Shown piece by piece: positions 19,129-29,044 of a stretch of DNA of 64,000 bases. Each line of letters starts with the position of its first letter. The first letter of the stretch is position 1. A model generated the notes under the pieces. The model saw only the letters and a program-made list of their open reading frames with translations, searched no databases and had not been told where the DNA came from. Origin of the DNA: Tricholomella constricta. Its lineage: Eukaryota > Basidiomycota > Agaricomycetes > Agaricales > Lyophyllaceae. The DNA lies in the NCBI GenBank assembly GCA_013368375.1, contig JAACJP010000002.1:1426001-1490000 (forward strand), read 5' to 3'. Both the position numbers and the translations under genes were made by a program.

Positions 19129-19249
19129 TCCCGGCGACTCCACTTCCCGATGGATTCTCTTCTCGCGGCTTCGGATTGTCCGGCGCCACGGATCCCGACC
19201 GGTTTTGGTCAGAAGGCTTCGGTTTCGAAGTCTTCTTTTTGTTGGACAT
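19125..19249 (-). CDS. gag: Element 1 gag, N-terminal fragment
   Basis: ATG at 19249 opens a basic, Ser/Pro-rich segment beginning MSNKKKTSKPKPSDQN. It runs for about 41 codons until the 3' LTR of element 2. Joined across the insertion, through the shared 4-bp duplication, the sequence reads VAGSGDRVEPKRDV with no frame change. This places the first codons of element 1 here, about 13 kb from the rest of the gene. The codons shown beyond the junction in this copy belong to the LTR. Confidence 0.82.
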
Positions 19250-19356
19250 TTTTGGAATTGAAATGTTTTAGGGGTGTTCCCTTGAAGTAAGGGTGTTTAA
19301 AAAACTGTAAGGGTGTGGATAGACTTAGGAGTTCACACCAAACTAAACACGACCAC
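19250..19356 (-). other. Element 1 leader with putative primer-binding site
   Basis: This untranslated leader lies between the 5' LTR and the gag ATG of element 1. One base inside the LTR the minus strand reads TGGTCGTGTTTAGT (about 19342-19355). It starts with TGG, as expected of a site complementary to the CCA end of a tRNA. The donor tRNA was not identified. Short AAGGGTGT direct repeats lie at about 19270-19320. Confidence 0.5.
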
Positions 19357-19497
19357 TGATTGGATTGTGTGTAGATGTAGGTATGTATAAGTCTAAAGAT
19401 TATATAATACAGAGGTGCTGGCTATATATGGCCAGCACCTTTAGAAATAAACAAAGACAAACAACGATCGCTACCATATTCGGTAACGCCCGTTACA
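19357..19497 (-). repeat. 5' LTR of element 1 (141 bp)
   Basis: On the minus strand it begins TGTAACGGGCGTTACC and ends CCAATCA, giving TG...CA termini. The start is a small hairpin (GTAAC/GTTAC), a common fungal gypsy LTR end. A perfect 10-bp inverted repeat AGGTGCTGGC/GCCAGCACCT at 19412-19439 encloses a TATATA core that could serve as the TATA box. The partner LTR is off the window, so the boundaries rest on termini and on the adjoining primer site. Confidence 0.7.
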
Positions 19498-19511
19498 CTC
19501 GGCCCGGTTTC

Positions 19512-19866
19512 TGTTGGTAGGATTTCTAACGCCGTTTACTGGAAGGACGGCGTTTGGCCCATAACCTGTTAGAATCCTAACCGGTAGATCACTATAAGTG
19601 ATAAGTAAATTGACTGATTATATTGTGGGACCCGTACCTATAAGTGATAAGTAGAAACTATTCTACAGTTAGTTACGTGTCCGTGAACATTAGTATGATG
19701 TAGGTACTCACCCTTAGTCCGATATAATTGACTAAGGGTGCTTGTAAGTATAGTACAGTATATATATAATCTAAGTGTCCTTTGATACGAAGAGATAAAG
19801 GGAAACTGGACAAAGAATGATCGGGCTTACACAAAGGGTGTATTCGGTGCCCTTCACCTTCCAACA
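19512..19866 (-). repeat. Ty1/copia-type LTR (355 bp)
   Basis: The ends are inverted repeats: on the minus strand it starts TGTTGGAAGG and ends CCTACCAACA. A purine-rich GAGGAGGAG tract lies just outside its minus-strand start, as expected of a 3' LTR. One terminus is embedded in a larger imperfect palindrome (19516-19583). The other LTR is not present nearby. Confidence 0.75.
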
Positions 19867-19910
19867 CTCCTCCTCAACGAATACACTCTCCTCCTCGAAT
19901 GGAATTTTGG

Positions 19911-20053
19911 CTAGAGTAGGCCGAGTAGTGCGCGGAGGCGAACGAAGACGGAACGATCAAGAGGTTTTGTGAATACATCTGCGACGTTGTTCTTCGTGTT
20001 CACGTATCGAACGACGCCTGACGCGTTCCAATCGAAATACTGAGGAGTATACC
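19911..20053 (-). pseudogene. Ty1/copia pol fragment (end of RNase H)
   Basis: The minus strand encodes QYFDWNASGVVRYVNTKNN followed by VADVFTKPLDRSVFVRLRALLG and a stop at 19911-19913. VNTKNNVADVFTKPL is the hallmark C-terminus of copia polyproteins. Sequence upstream of about 20053 no longer resembles pol, so only the last 45 or so codons remain next to the LTR. Confidence 0.8.
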
Positions 20054-21799
20054 TGTGTTTGCAGAGATGATCAGGGACGTCGTAGGCATACCATGATGGG
20101 CGTGCTTACACCGGATGCAGAGATGATGTTGGTATCCCAAGCACTTTTGGTGACCTTGACGTTTTCTATCCCATGCTCTTTCTTGGCTGGTTGCCCAAAA
20201 ACATGGCTGTTGGAGACACATATTCGTCCGATCAGTTTATCAAACAACATACCGATACTTGGATGCTCGAACAAAGCGTGACTTGGAATCCGGGCTAGAC
20301 GAAGAACGCAAGGGTTGTACACAGCTGGGAAATAGATTGCGGTGATCCTGGGTTTAATGTTGCCTGAGTTGATTGCAGTCCGGACCACGGCCAACACAAG
20401 CTTGCCACAAGCAAGATCAACCCAGGATTGATGGCGTGGAGACCAAACGGCACCTGAACCCAGTCCAACCCAAGTTCAGCACGTGAGATCAGCCATGTGA
20501 AATGGTCGCTGTGCCCTGGTACTGCTCATTCGGGATTCCTTTCTACGCCCTCAGATGCACTTGCATAATAGAAAAGAACTAATATATTGGTATATGCAGA
20601 TAGGAGAAGCTACAGAAAAAGCTACAGAGAAAATAGAATAAGTTGAAAGTGTCACCTTCTGGATTGATGGACGACGTGGCATATCTGTTGAGTTCAAGTG
20701 AGAAATGAGCTTTTCAAGAAGAAGCTGGGACTCACCACGCAATCAACACGGCGGGGATTACATTGGCCAAAATTCTGTTGAATATGAGTACATGGAGTCC
20801 TTGAAGGGGCGAACATGACTTACAGAGTACCGCGGAATCAGACAAGTTCATGGAAGGGAGCAAAGAGAGGGTAAAGACCTGAACAGTGGTTTAGTGTGTG
20901 TTTCATTGAAAAGAAGTCAATTCTCACCTTAGAAAATGGTGGTTGGGCCATCAGTAACCAGATGATGCTGTGAGCAAAGTAAACGAACAGTGAGGGGGAT
21001 GCAACACACCTTTTCTCTCAAACTTATCTGCCACCAAGGAGCCAGGTCAGCGTTCCGGAAAAGAGGAAACTGGCAAGAATAGAACGAGAAGTAGACGCTG
21101 AGTAAGACCAGGACAGCATTCAGCGAAGCCAAGATGTGGTGGTGTCACCCCGAATCCTCTGCAGAGCGCTAGACCAAGACCACTTGATGGAGAGCATATT
21201 AAGGCAAGAGAGAGCTGGTCAGGCAGTGAAGGGAAATCGAGGCGGGCAGCTATAGACATGACCCAGAGCGGGGCACGACGACATCGACGGGTGGGGAGAA
21301 GGACGAAGAAATCAATTTTCAGAAATGCGACAAAGTTCAAGAATCAACACACACGTGAACTAAAGCACGTGATGACATGGAGGCCTTGTTTGGTTGCGCC
21401 TGGCGTGAGAAGTAACTTGGATCAGGTTCACCCCCGGTTCAGCCGGGCCTGAAGGGTGCGTCAGGTCTGGGTTGCGGTTCATCACAGTCCAACCAGACCA
21501 AGATCATCTCATAAACGGACCCAAGGTGACCAGATCTTTGATTCCCAGTCTATCCTGTATCAAACGATCCTACCGCTACCCCAATCTAACTCCTGGTTGT
21601 GTAGGTGTAAACTGCAGATAAATGTTGCTTGGAAACCATTCCTGATCACAAACTTGGCAGAGAATGAGGGAAACGGGATGCGAAGAAGAAGACTAACTCA
21701 TTGTAAAACAACAATAATGGTTATGTAATTTGAACGTCATGAAAACATTCATGTGCGGACGCATTGTAAAATAGTAGACCAACATATACAGTCAACTAG
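20054..21799. other. Unassigned interval between the copia fragment and the HNH gene
   Basis: Short open stretches only, none with recognisable domains or convincing splice continuity. Sequences such as GGCCTTGTTTGGTTGCGCC (about 21383-21401) resemble plant-type transposon ends, but no matching inverted copy was found. Confidence 0.4.
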
Positions 21800-23048
21800 T
21801 CAAACCCGTGTCATGCTGCGACATATGTCGTCAGCACTGGCAAAGCGCCAAGGTCCTACCTCATCCCCTCCGAACAACCTGGGTCTGTTCTGCAGCTCTT
21901 CCCATGTAACCGGCTGCTCCTCTGCATATTCCATCAGCTGCACATCTTCTCCCACATACAAATCGTCGGAGGTGTGTTCTGTCTGAGATGAAACATCACT
22001 TTCTATAGGTGTAGGGCCAGGTGGGGATCCGCGAGTTTCCACCGATGAACTGGCAGTAATGTTGGACATGAAGCCACGATTGGTCTGAGTTGGCAAGGGG
22101 TTCATGGGTGGCGTTGAGCTTGGAACCGCTGGTAATACAGGCGCACTCGGGTGAGCATTTGACCGTTCTATGTCAGCACAAAAAGCCTCGTAGTCCGGAA
22201 CGGTGATAACAGGTGTTGGATCTGACCGGTTTGGCTGGCGATGATAAAGCTCCAGGAGATTCGATATTTCTGGTAGTGCTGCCTCGCTCTTCTGGCCTCG
22301 GAGACGAGCTACATTTGACAGATGGGGTAGTGCCTCCGCCATGAGTGCGATATGGGAGGCTCCGAAATGTAATAGGGGGCAGAGGCGGTTATCAAGATTG
22401 TCGAAAATGAACAGAGAGGAATCATATGGTGTAGGGTTGTGAATCTGGATGCAAAGTGGACCGCCGCGGAGGGGAATATAGTCAAACTCATTGATGAGCT
22501 TCAAACGGCAGTATGTTAGCGAGTCTGCGAGGCCCGAAATTTCCAACAGCACACACCGGCGGGAACGTACGACCAGGATCACTTTCCCCGCGCGTAACCA
22601 GATCCTCTCGCATCGCAAAATCACTAAGCTCGTGATCCAACATCACCTTTCTTACTTGTGGACTTGGAACGAGGACGAATTGCCCTGACTCGAATTGACG
22701 ATGGTGATTAGGACACACTATGTAGAATAGTGAGACACAGAACATGTAGACGTAGCTGCTACTCACAACAGATCAAATTGGATGCGTCGTCCTTGCGGAA
22801 GTTGGACAGCGAAGGTGCCACCTGGCGTATCCATTCTACCTACCAATTTGGTGAACTTCAACGACAGGCTCTTGAAGAGTTAACTGGTCACTCACCGTGC
22901 GATGGTCGTCACTGTTGCGAGCAACGACATGGGTAATATCAATCGTACCGAACCCACACAGAACGCATAGAGAACCGTCGCGGGATGTAATAAGAGCTTT
23001 CTGAGAATCGGATACGGAGCTTGAACCGTCTGAACTGGATTGCGGCAT
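21800..23048 (-). CDS. HNH-nuclease-domain protein
   Basis: Four exons: 23048-22896, 22839-22767, 22717-22557, 22498-21800; predicted 361 residues. Frames join cleanly (phases 0, 1, 0), and the last intron has a GCTAAC branch site. After a Ser-rich start comes the HNH region: SLCVLCGFGTIDITHVVAR supplies a CxxC zinc half and the core His. After the intron, NLICLCPNHHRQFESGQFVLVP supplies the second Cys and the NHH motif. This is the fungal HNH family that is often multicopy in mushrooms. The C-terminal half (exon 4) has IHNPTPYDSSLFIFDNLDN and a Pro/Ser-rich tail without known motifs. Nuclease activity is inferred from the fold; the biological role of these fungal proteins is not known to me. 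It is divergent from the PI-PLC-like gene. Confidence 0.8.
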
Positions 23049-23544
23049 TTTCGCAAGAGTTCGGTCAGGAGCCTGACAGGAGGAGCTTTCTTGGAACGGA
23101 GCTTGAATTCACGCTCGATTTGTTGTTATGAGGAAAGAAGTGACCAGACGTAGAAATCAATCAAGTGAGAATAACACTGCGTTGAATACCAGTTTATATA
23201 GTAAGTCTATAGGAGTAAGAAAAGGAGCATGTTAAGTGTAAATATAGAGATTTGACAGAAATAGGTGGATAAGTCTAGGATTGTAAGAAGAATGTGATAA
23301 AGTGAAATAGGGAGTGTGAAATACTATTTGTTAGCAGTCACTTTCCCGTAGAGTTGCTGTCCAGTGTCTAGCTGCAGGCAAGATCGTGTTGGCGCACCCT
23401 GGTCGTCTTTTCGGAAAGTGCTTGATATCAAATGCATTATGAATGTCTCGTTTCCCCGAGATTACTTTGCCGGATAAAGCCACGTGACTGTGCATAGAGG
23501 CCCATCAAGTACCTCATCGTATTGGCGTGCAATCCTAGCTCGCT
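23049..23544. other. Shared upstream region of HNH and PI-PLC-like genes
   Basis: This 496-bp divergent intergenic region is AT-rich in the middle, with TTTATATAG near 23191-23199. No coding sequence is seen. Confidence 0.5.
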
Positions 23545-25105
23545 ATGCATATAACACTCCTCAATCTTTCCCAAGAATGCATATCCTGCCGCAATGTATT
23601 AGAGAAACACTTTACTGCTCCTTTGGACCTGTTACTTGCCCCTTCGCAGCCGAGCACAGTGGATCTTGCAAAATATCGCAAGCTGGCTCTACTACCTACA
23701 AGGAATGGAACGCAGCCCGATACTGGGTCTAAAGAATGGCTTGTTGAACCGGAAGAATTTGTGATACAAGTCTCATTGCCGCTTGGTGCACTCTGGCGCG
23801 TCGTTCCCGTCCGTGATGGATGTCCCTGGAGGATATATCTTAACAAGGTTTGGACTAATGCTGACCATTGCTGAAAGTTCTGACTGCCCTCCAGATAACC
23901 AAAACGCACCACAGGCTCCTCATACTCCCGCGACGGAATCTGTCTTCGTTCTTAACGGGGATGCCTGATACATTGCCACTGTCGTCTTTATGTCTTCCGG
24001 GTACGTGATCCCGTTCACATTGATGACCTTCCAGGTCGCTGATGCTTGTGAATCTTCAAGGAACACATAATTCGTACGTTAATGTATAGACTGTGCTGCA
24101 ATTCCCTTACGCACATTTTGAAGCATGGCTTTTTACGGATGGCCGATCTCTCAGTGCCAAGAGCTATCCACTCCTCTCGCTGTTCAGCTGCAGTCAGGCA
24201 TCCGTGTCATAGACGTCCGACTGGCTATCATCAACAATCGACTAGTTGCATACCACGGAATATACCCTCAGCGCACTCCATTCCAGGATATTCTATCCAC
24301 TTTGAATGACTTTCTCACAGCGCCAGCTACCCGCCGGGAAACGATCGTCATGTCTATCAAGCAAGAAGATTTTGCGAAGAATTCTTACCTTGACTTTTCG
24401 CGCTTGGTCCACGAGGAGATTTTTAACGGGCCTGGAGGACGAGATATGTGGTATCTGCGAAACCGAATACCATCTCTCGGTGAAGTCAGAGGCAAGGTCG
24501 TTCTATTTAGTCGATTCGGGGGAAATGGCGAAGGTTGGGAGGATGGCTGGGAGGGATTAGGGATCCACCCTCTTGTTTGGCCGGATAGCGAGAAGTTTGG
24601 GTTCTCCTGGCAATGCAAGGATACCCTCATCAGGACGCACGACTGGTAAGCATATGGTCTATATGATACCACCACAACGAGCTCAATTTTTCCCAGGTAT
24701 AATATACCATCTTTCTTGGCGATACCAGAGAAAGTCTCTCTCGCCGCCCAAATCCTTCTTCCTGCGCCTAATAACCCGCCGATGCCCACTCTCGCCATAA
24801 CATTTCTCTCTGCTACCTCCTTTCCACTTGCGTTACCCCCTACAGTTGCTAAAGGCTTCGGATGGCCCAGGCTGGGTCTTGGAGTCGAGGGCGTCAACGG
24901 CAGATTCGTCCAGTGGATCTTGCATAACTTTGACGAGCACGAGTCAGCAGGCTCACTCGCTGAGAAGGTCGACAATAACAACGAAGATCCCCGTATTCGA
25001 GGCTGGGTGCTCATGGACTTCTACGAGGAGCCGGGGTCAGCTATCATCCCGTTGTTGGTGGAATGTAATTTCAGAGGGCGGAGAAGTGGGGAGGAGGGTT
25101 GGTGA
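23545..25105 (+). CDS. PI-PLC X-domain phosphodiesterase-like protein
   Basis: Five exons: 23545-23847, 23895-24000, 24061-24073, 24124-24645, 24697-25105; predicted 450 residues. An N-terminal beta-rich region (about 1-100) precedes the catalytic X domain of bacterial-type phosphatidylinositol phospholipase C. Exon 2 ends in DTLPLSSLCLPG. The 13-nt exon 3 adds the first catalytic His (LPGTHNS), and exon 4 continues with MAFYGWPISQCQ, then DVRL (substrate-binding Arg) and YHGI (second His). Family members usually have Asp after the first His; here it is Asn. Without the micro-exon the frame breaks and the catalytic His is lost, which strongly supports it. The C-terminus reads WVLMDFYEEPGSAIIPLLVECNF. 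A signal peptide is not obvious. Likely reaction: cleavage of phosphoinositides or a related phosphodiester. Confidence 0.85.
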
Positions 25106-26095
25106 GAACGGCGCTCTGCTTTCCCCTCTAGTCCATCCTCCCCGTATCATATACCCGCATGTACGCCTTCAGTAATTTACTTGTCCGCAATGCTTACCCT
25201 CGACTGCACTTCAGTATCTTATTATAATTTATCTGCGTTTCGGCTACAGGCTCGACGGCCGATCAACGAGCTCGATGGCTGCCAATTACTAGTTGCCCAT
25301 CACCATCACACAACCTGCCAGGCGGACCATATCAGTATGGCAACGAAACATTTCTCTAGCATCCCTGAGTCCTGCCTTTCAATCAGATCTTGAGCCTTAG
25401 ATGAACCATACCCGGCTCTTCAAGCTTCAACCTTCACCGCAGGATGATTTCATATGCGCAGTGTCGTCACAGGGCAGGAAGTGGCGTAATAGAATCAATA
25501 TCGGGTTCGCAAACGCCTGTTTCAGAGGGACTTTTGCTCTTCGTCAAACGGTGCCACACTGGTACGTCATGTACGAGCACTTGATTCCCACCATCCAAGT
25601 AGACCGATCTCATGCGACACGAGGCTAGATGGAAATGAATCCTTCAGCGTTCATAGTTGAAGCTGTAACTATTACCATTAAGTGACTCGAAGGACAGGCG
25701 CTCAAGCCTGATGACTTTAAATCCCCATCCAGTGAATGGAATTGGGCAAATCATTACCATTTCCACTCCGCAAGCGAGTCAACTGGCCGCAGGAGATCCG
25801 GACATGCTGATGCTGAGTCAAAAGAAGGCTGTCCCGCAACGAGGGTACTGGAAAGAAGTAGCATCGCCAAGTCGCCAAGACAAAGGTTGTGTTGAACATT
25901 ACAGGAAGGTTCGCACTCAATCTCCGGAAAGTCATATCCAATTGTCCTAAGGAGGATTGGAGCGTATAAGCGACGACTGGGGTCCCAGCCCCAGAAGTAG
26001 AGCATGGATTTATAACGTTCATGTTTTATCGCTTTCCGTGATAAAAATACAAAGTTCATGACGTACTGCTTCCCACCGATCCAGCAATGCATCCA
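25106..26095. other. Intergenic, PI-PLC-like to glutathione reductase
   Basis: The two genes converge on this 990-bp interval. Open stretches on both strands lack domains or splice continuity. Nothing recognised. Confidence 0.5.
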
Positions 26096-27913
26096 TTAAC
26101 GAAGGGTAACCAGCTCTGTGTCGCCCACCTCGTCAGTATACGACCTCATCGGAATAAAAGAACTGCGTACCTTCCGCGGAGGTGGGATGAATGGCGACCG
26201 TGTCGTCCAAATCTTGCTTAGTCGCTGAAATATGATCCCGTAAGCCTGGAGCAGCAGCTGACAGAGTTGACAGATGGATATACGAACCTCCCATCTTGAC
26301 GGCGACGCCAAAGCCCTGCATGATTTCGTCGCTACCCATACCAATGATGTGAACTCCAACGACACGTTCCTCGGGCCCCACGCAAATGAGCTTGTACACC
26401 GTGGGCTCCTTGTGTTCTTCCTCGATCATCGAGAAGTACAAAGCACGGAATGAAGATTTGTCTGTGCGGGCGGGTAAGACTGGAGGCGCCAACCTGAAAC
26501 AGCAGATACCTACAGATTTTCACACTGTCGCCGTATTTTTTGCGAGCCTGTGGTTCAGTGAGTCCGACGGTGCCAATGGTAGGGTGACTAATATATATAA
26601 CGTTAATGATCCATCGGTATACTAGAAAAATATCTGGAGACTTACGAGAAAACAACAGTTGGGATGTTGGAATAGTCGAGCTTGTCCTTGTTGAACTTCT
26701 CAGGCCCGAAAAGGCGATTGGATAGCCTGCGTCCTGCGGCGATGGCGACAGGGGTCAGGAGAGCTTTTCCTTGGACATCACCAATGGCATAAATGCCCGG
26801 GACGTTGGTGTTCTGATACTCGTCCACGACGACATTGCCCATCTTGTCTAACTTAACGCCTGCAGTTTCCAAGCCCAGATCCTTAGTGAGCGGATGGCGC
26901 CCAATAGCCCACAAGACTGTGTCGACTTCGATCTTCTCGCCCTTGTCGGTGTGGACTGTTAGGGTCTGGCCTTTGACTCCCTCAACCTTCAGGACTTGAC
27001 TCGATTTGTGAAACTTAACACCAGTCTTCTCCATCCATGGCGTCAGTGTTTCCTGGATTGTGGGATCAAAAGTTCGAAGAACAGTCTCTCCACGGATGAT
27101 CAAATGGGTCTCAGTACCAAGACTATTGAACACCCCCGCGAGCTCGACCGCGATGTAGCCAGCTCCGACCACGGCGACGCGTTTTGGCTGCTCGGCGAGA
27201 TCGAAGAACCCGTCCGAGTCAATGCCGAGGGAAGCGCCAGGGATGTCTTCGTCAGAAGGAATCGTGGGGGTGCCGCCGACAGTGAGGCAGATTTTGTCCG
27301 CGTTGAGTGTATATTTTCCCTTTCCGTCAGGACGCGTGACTTCGATTGTGTTGGCGGAGGTAAGCCGAGCCAAACCATGGTGGTACTCGACGCCCTCTTT
27401 CTCAAAGTTAGTGGCGTAGATGCCGTTGAGTTTGCGGATATATGCGTCGCGCTGGGGTTTGAAGGCGGCCCAGTCGAATTGGGGAGCATCTATGCCTTGG
27501 AACTTGTAGCCTGACGCATGATGGGCGATCTTGTCTTGCAGATCTGCAGCATGCCACATGATCTGTGAGAAAGTGCAGTCAGAAAACGCGCATATTAGGT
27601 ATCCAAATGCTGGTTAGCACCTTCTTCGGTACACATCCTATAATTTACAGTCGTAGTCAGCGAGGAACATGAGATAACTGTTTTGTTTTTTCACTCACCG
27701 ACGTTGACACAAGTCCCACCGAGATACGGGTCAACTTCCACGACAGCAACTTTCTTGCCATAAAGCGCTGCTCGGCGCTAATAAGGAGTTATGAGCATAT
27801 CCGCTACGAGCCGAGCATATTGTACATACCGAAGATGCAGATCCACCGCTACCTCCTCCGATGAGGATATAGTCGTATTTGTCGACGGTGGGCTTGTCAA
27901 AGATGGGAGGCAT
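26096..27913 (-). CDS. GLR1: Glutathione reductase
   Basis: Eight exons: 27913-27830, 27777-27699, 27637-27621, 27562-26646, 26587-26514, 26461-26288, 26224-26171, 26115-26096; predicted 472 residues, normal for fungal glutathione reductase. It reduces glutathione disulfide with NADPH, using FAD. The FAD-binding glycines are in [14 protein letters not shown]; the redox disulfide is [13 protein letters not shown], split by an intron so that a 17-nt exon encodes GCVPKK; the NADPH site is [15 protein letters not shown]. The second FAD block is [11 protein letters not shown], and the active-site His of the partner subunit is in [14 protein letters not shown] at the C-terminus. All catalytic residues are present. 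Upstream of the ATG the frame stays open and encodes a Ser/Thr/Arg-rich stretch, suggesting a possible mitochondrial form. The 17-nt exon's donor (GTGCTA) is weak, but frame and homology require it. Confidence 0.92.
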
Positions 27914-28863
27914 GGTGGAGGATGTGGTACTGGAGAAAGACCTGGAGATCTTATCAATTACAAAGCACGTCAGCCGTAAAATGCAAAAAAGCAATTGGAA
28001 TAAGCCGACCTGGAGAAGCCTATGGGTGGTCGTCTGGCTTGCACTTGGCAGTCTTATATGAATGGCTTGAGAGAGAGGTGTTCGGAGCGCCAGGATTGCT
28101 TCTTGATGGCTCTAGGAGGCCTTGTATCCCAATAAAACGCGCAATTTTCAGTGGGGCTGATATTAATACCGAACCAGTCAGCGAGCATGTACTTGCTCAC
28201 ATAAGCCACGTCGCGATGCACACGTGACCGATGAAGGCGTTATTCCGACTCCATCACGCCCCTGGCATTCAAACAGATATCCATAGAGCTCCAGAGTCCA
28301 GAGATGGGGGATGACCGGGACCGGTGACCATTCGAATCTTGGGCTCGAGCGTGGACAGTCATCTCCTCGCATCACTGCGAACTGGTCGGCGTTCTCATCC
28401 ATACAGTTCTCAAGGCGCGAAGCACTCGAAAGCACTTTTATTAAGCCACGAGTTATTATCATCTCGACAGATTGACTTCCACGTGTTGCCGAACGAGTCA
28501 GCCAGCAGTGTGATCATGTTATCTCCTACAGTCTCTAAATAAAGGAAGAGCTTATTACTGGCACTGTGTGATCAGCAGCGATGTGTCAGATACGGATATC
28601 ATAAGCCTGCAGGTTCAAGGAGTATCTACAACTGCCTTTGGGAGACTAAGCGATGTCCCCGCTGACTGTGAAATCTGTTAGATTAATCTGATCTGTGTTG
28701 TCGAGCCTCGTGTCGCCAATTAACCTCGCACCATCCAATCACCTCTGGCGCCCACAATGGCGATTTCCCCTTTGTATCCCCTGCGTCTTCTCATACCATG
28801 TACCACAACGGATGTGACAGGGCAAGGAACTGCTCATATGAGCTAGCGGAGACCCCAGAGTCA
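27914..28863. other. Upstream region of glutathione reductase and unassigned DNA
   Basis: The first 80 bp are open in frame with the reductase (minus strand) without an ATG. The remainder has short open stretches only, with no recognisable product. Confidence 0.4.
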
Positions 28864-29044
28864 TCACATGTCCAGGAGGGCATGGTCAGCGCTGCGGTCT
28901 AGCCATCGATACCATCGATGGAAGAACACCAGGATGAATCCTTTGAAGGCGTTGTAAACGAAGTAGTTTGTGACAATGTGAAGGGCGAGCAGAGAAAGGG
29001 AGGAGAACACCGATACACCGATGTGATCATGATCAGCAAGGGAC
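28864..29044 (-). CDS. Possible last exon of a membrane-protein gene
   Basis: After a good 3' splice site (CCAG at about 29045) the minus strand is open to TGA at 28864-28866. It encodes a hydrophobic helix (SVFSSLSLLALHIVTNYFVY), then NAFKGFILVFFHRWYRWLD and DHALLDM. Further upstream (29400-29905) other open stretches have membrane-like patches, such as GPMFVAIYFCTVVGIVPG and RRIFVLMTLHAIELQTFRK, so a multi-exon membrane protein may extend to about 29905. I could not join these pieces in one frame. It may be a real gene with unresolved exons or a decaying one. Confidence 0.35.

Larger units (their letters stand above)
1..19497 (-). mobile_element. Element 1: Ty3/gypsy LTR retrotransposon, partial, interrupted by element 2
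   Basis: The parts read on the minus strand are: a short 5' LTR (19357-19497), a putative primer-binding site just inside it, the gag N-terminus (19125-19249), then after the 13-kb insertion of element 2 the rest of gag-pro (2781-6070), and pol (1-2780), which is open to the window edge. The domain order protease, RT, RNase H, integrase identifies Ty3/gypsy. Removing element 2 and one copy of its 4-bp target duplication leaves gag in one continuous frame: 125 plus 3,286 nt equals 3,411 nt, or 1,137 codons including the stop. The left LTR lies outside the window, so the element's own target duplication and LTR identity cannot be judged. Confidence 0.9.

Noticed and set aside
20929..21340. Small secreted protein on the minus strand (hydrophobic N-terminus MASLNAVLVLLSVYFSFYS)
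   Set aside because: No continuing exon, no cysteine pattern and no homology I can name. A hydrophobic start alone is not enough.
20420..21440. A non-autonomous DNA transposon with GGCCTTGTTTGGTT-like termini
   Set aside because: Only one end resembles such a terminus. The candidate partner near 20440 does not align well, and no target duplication was found.
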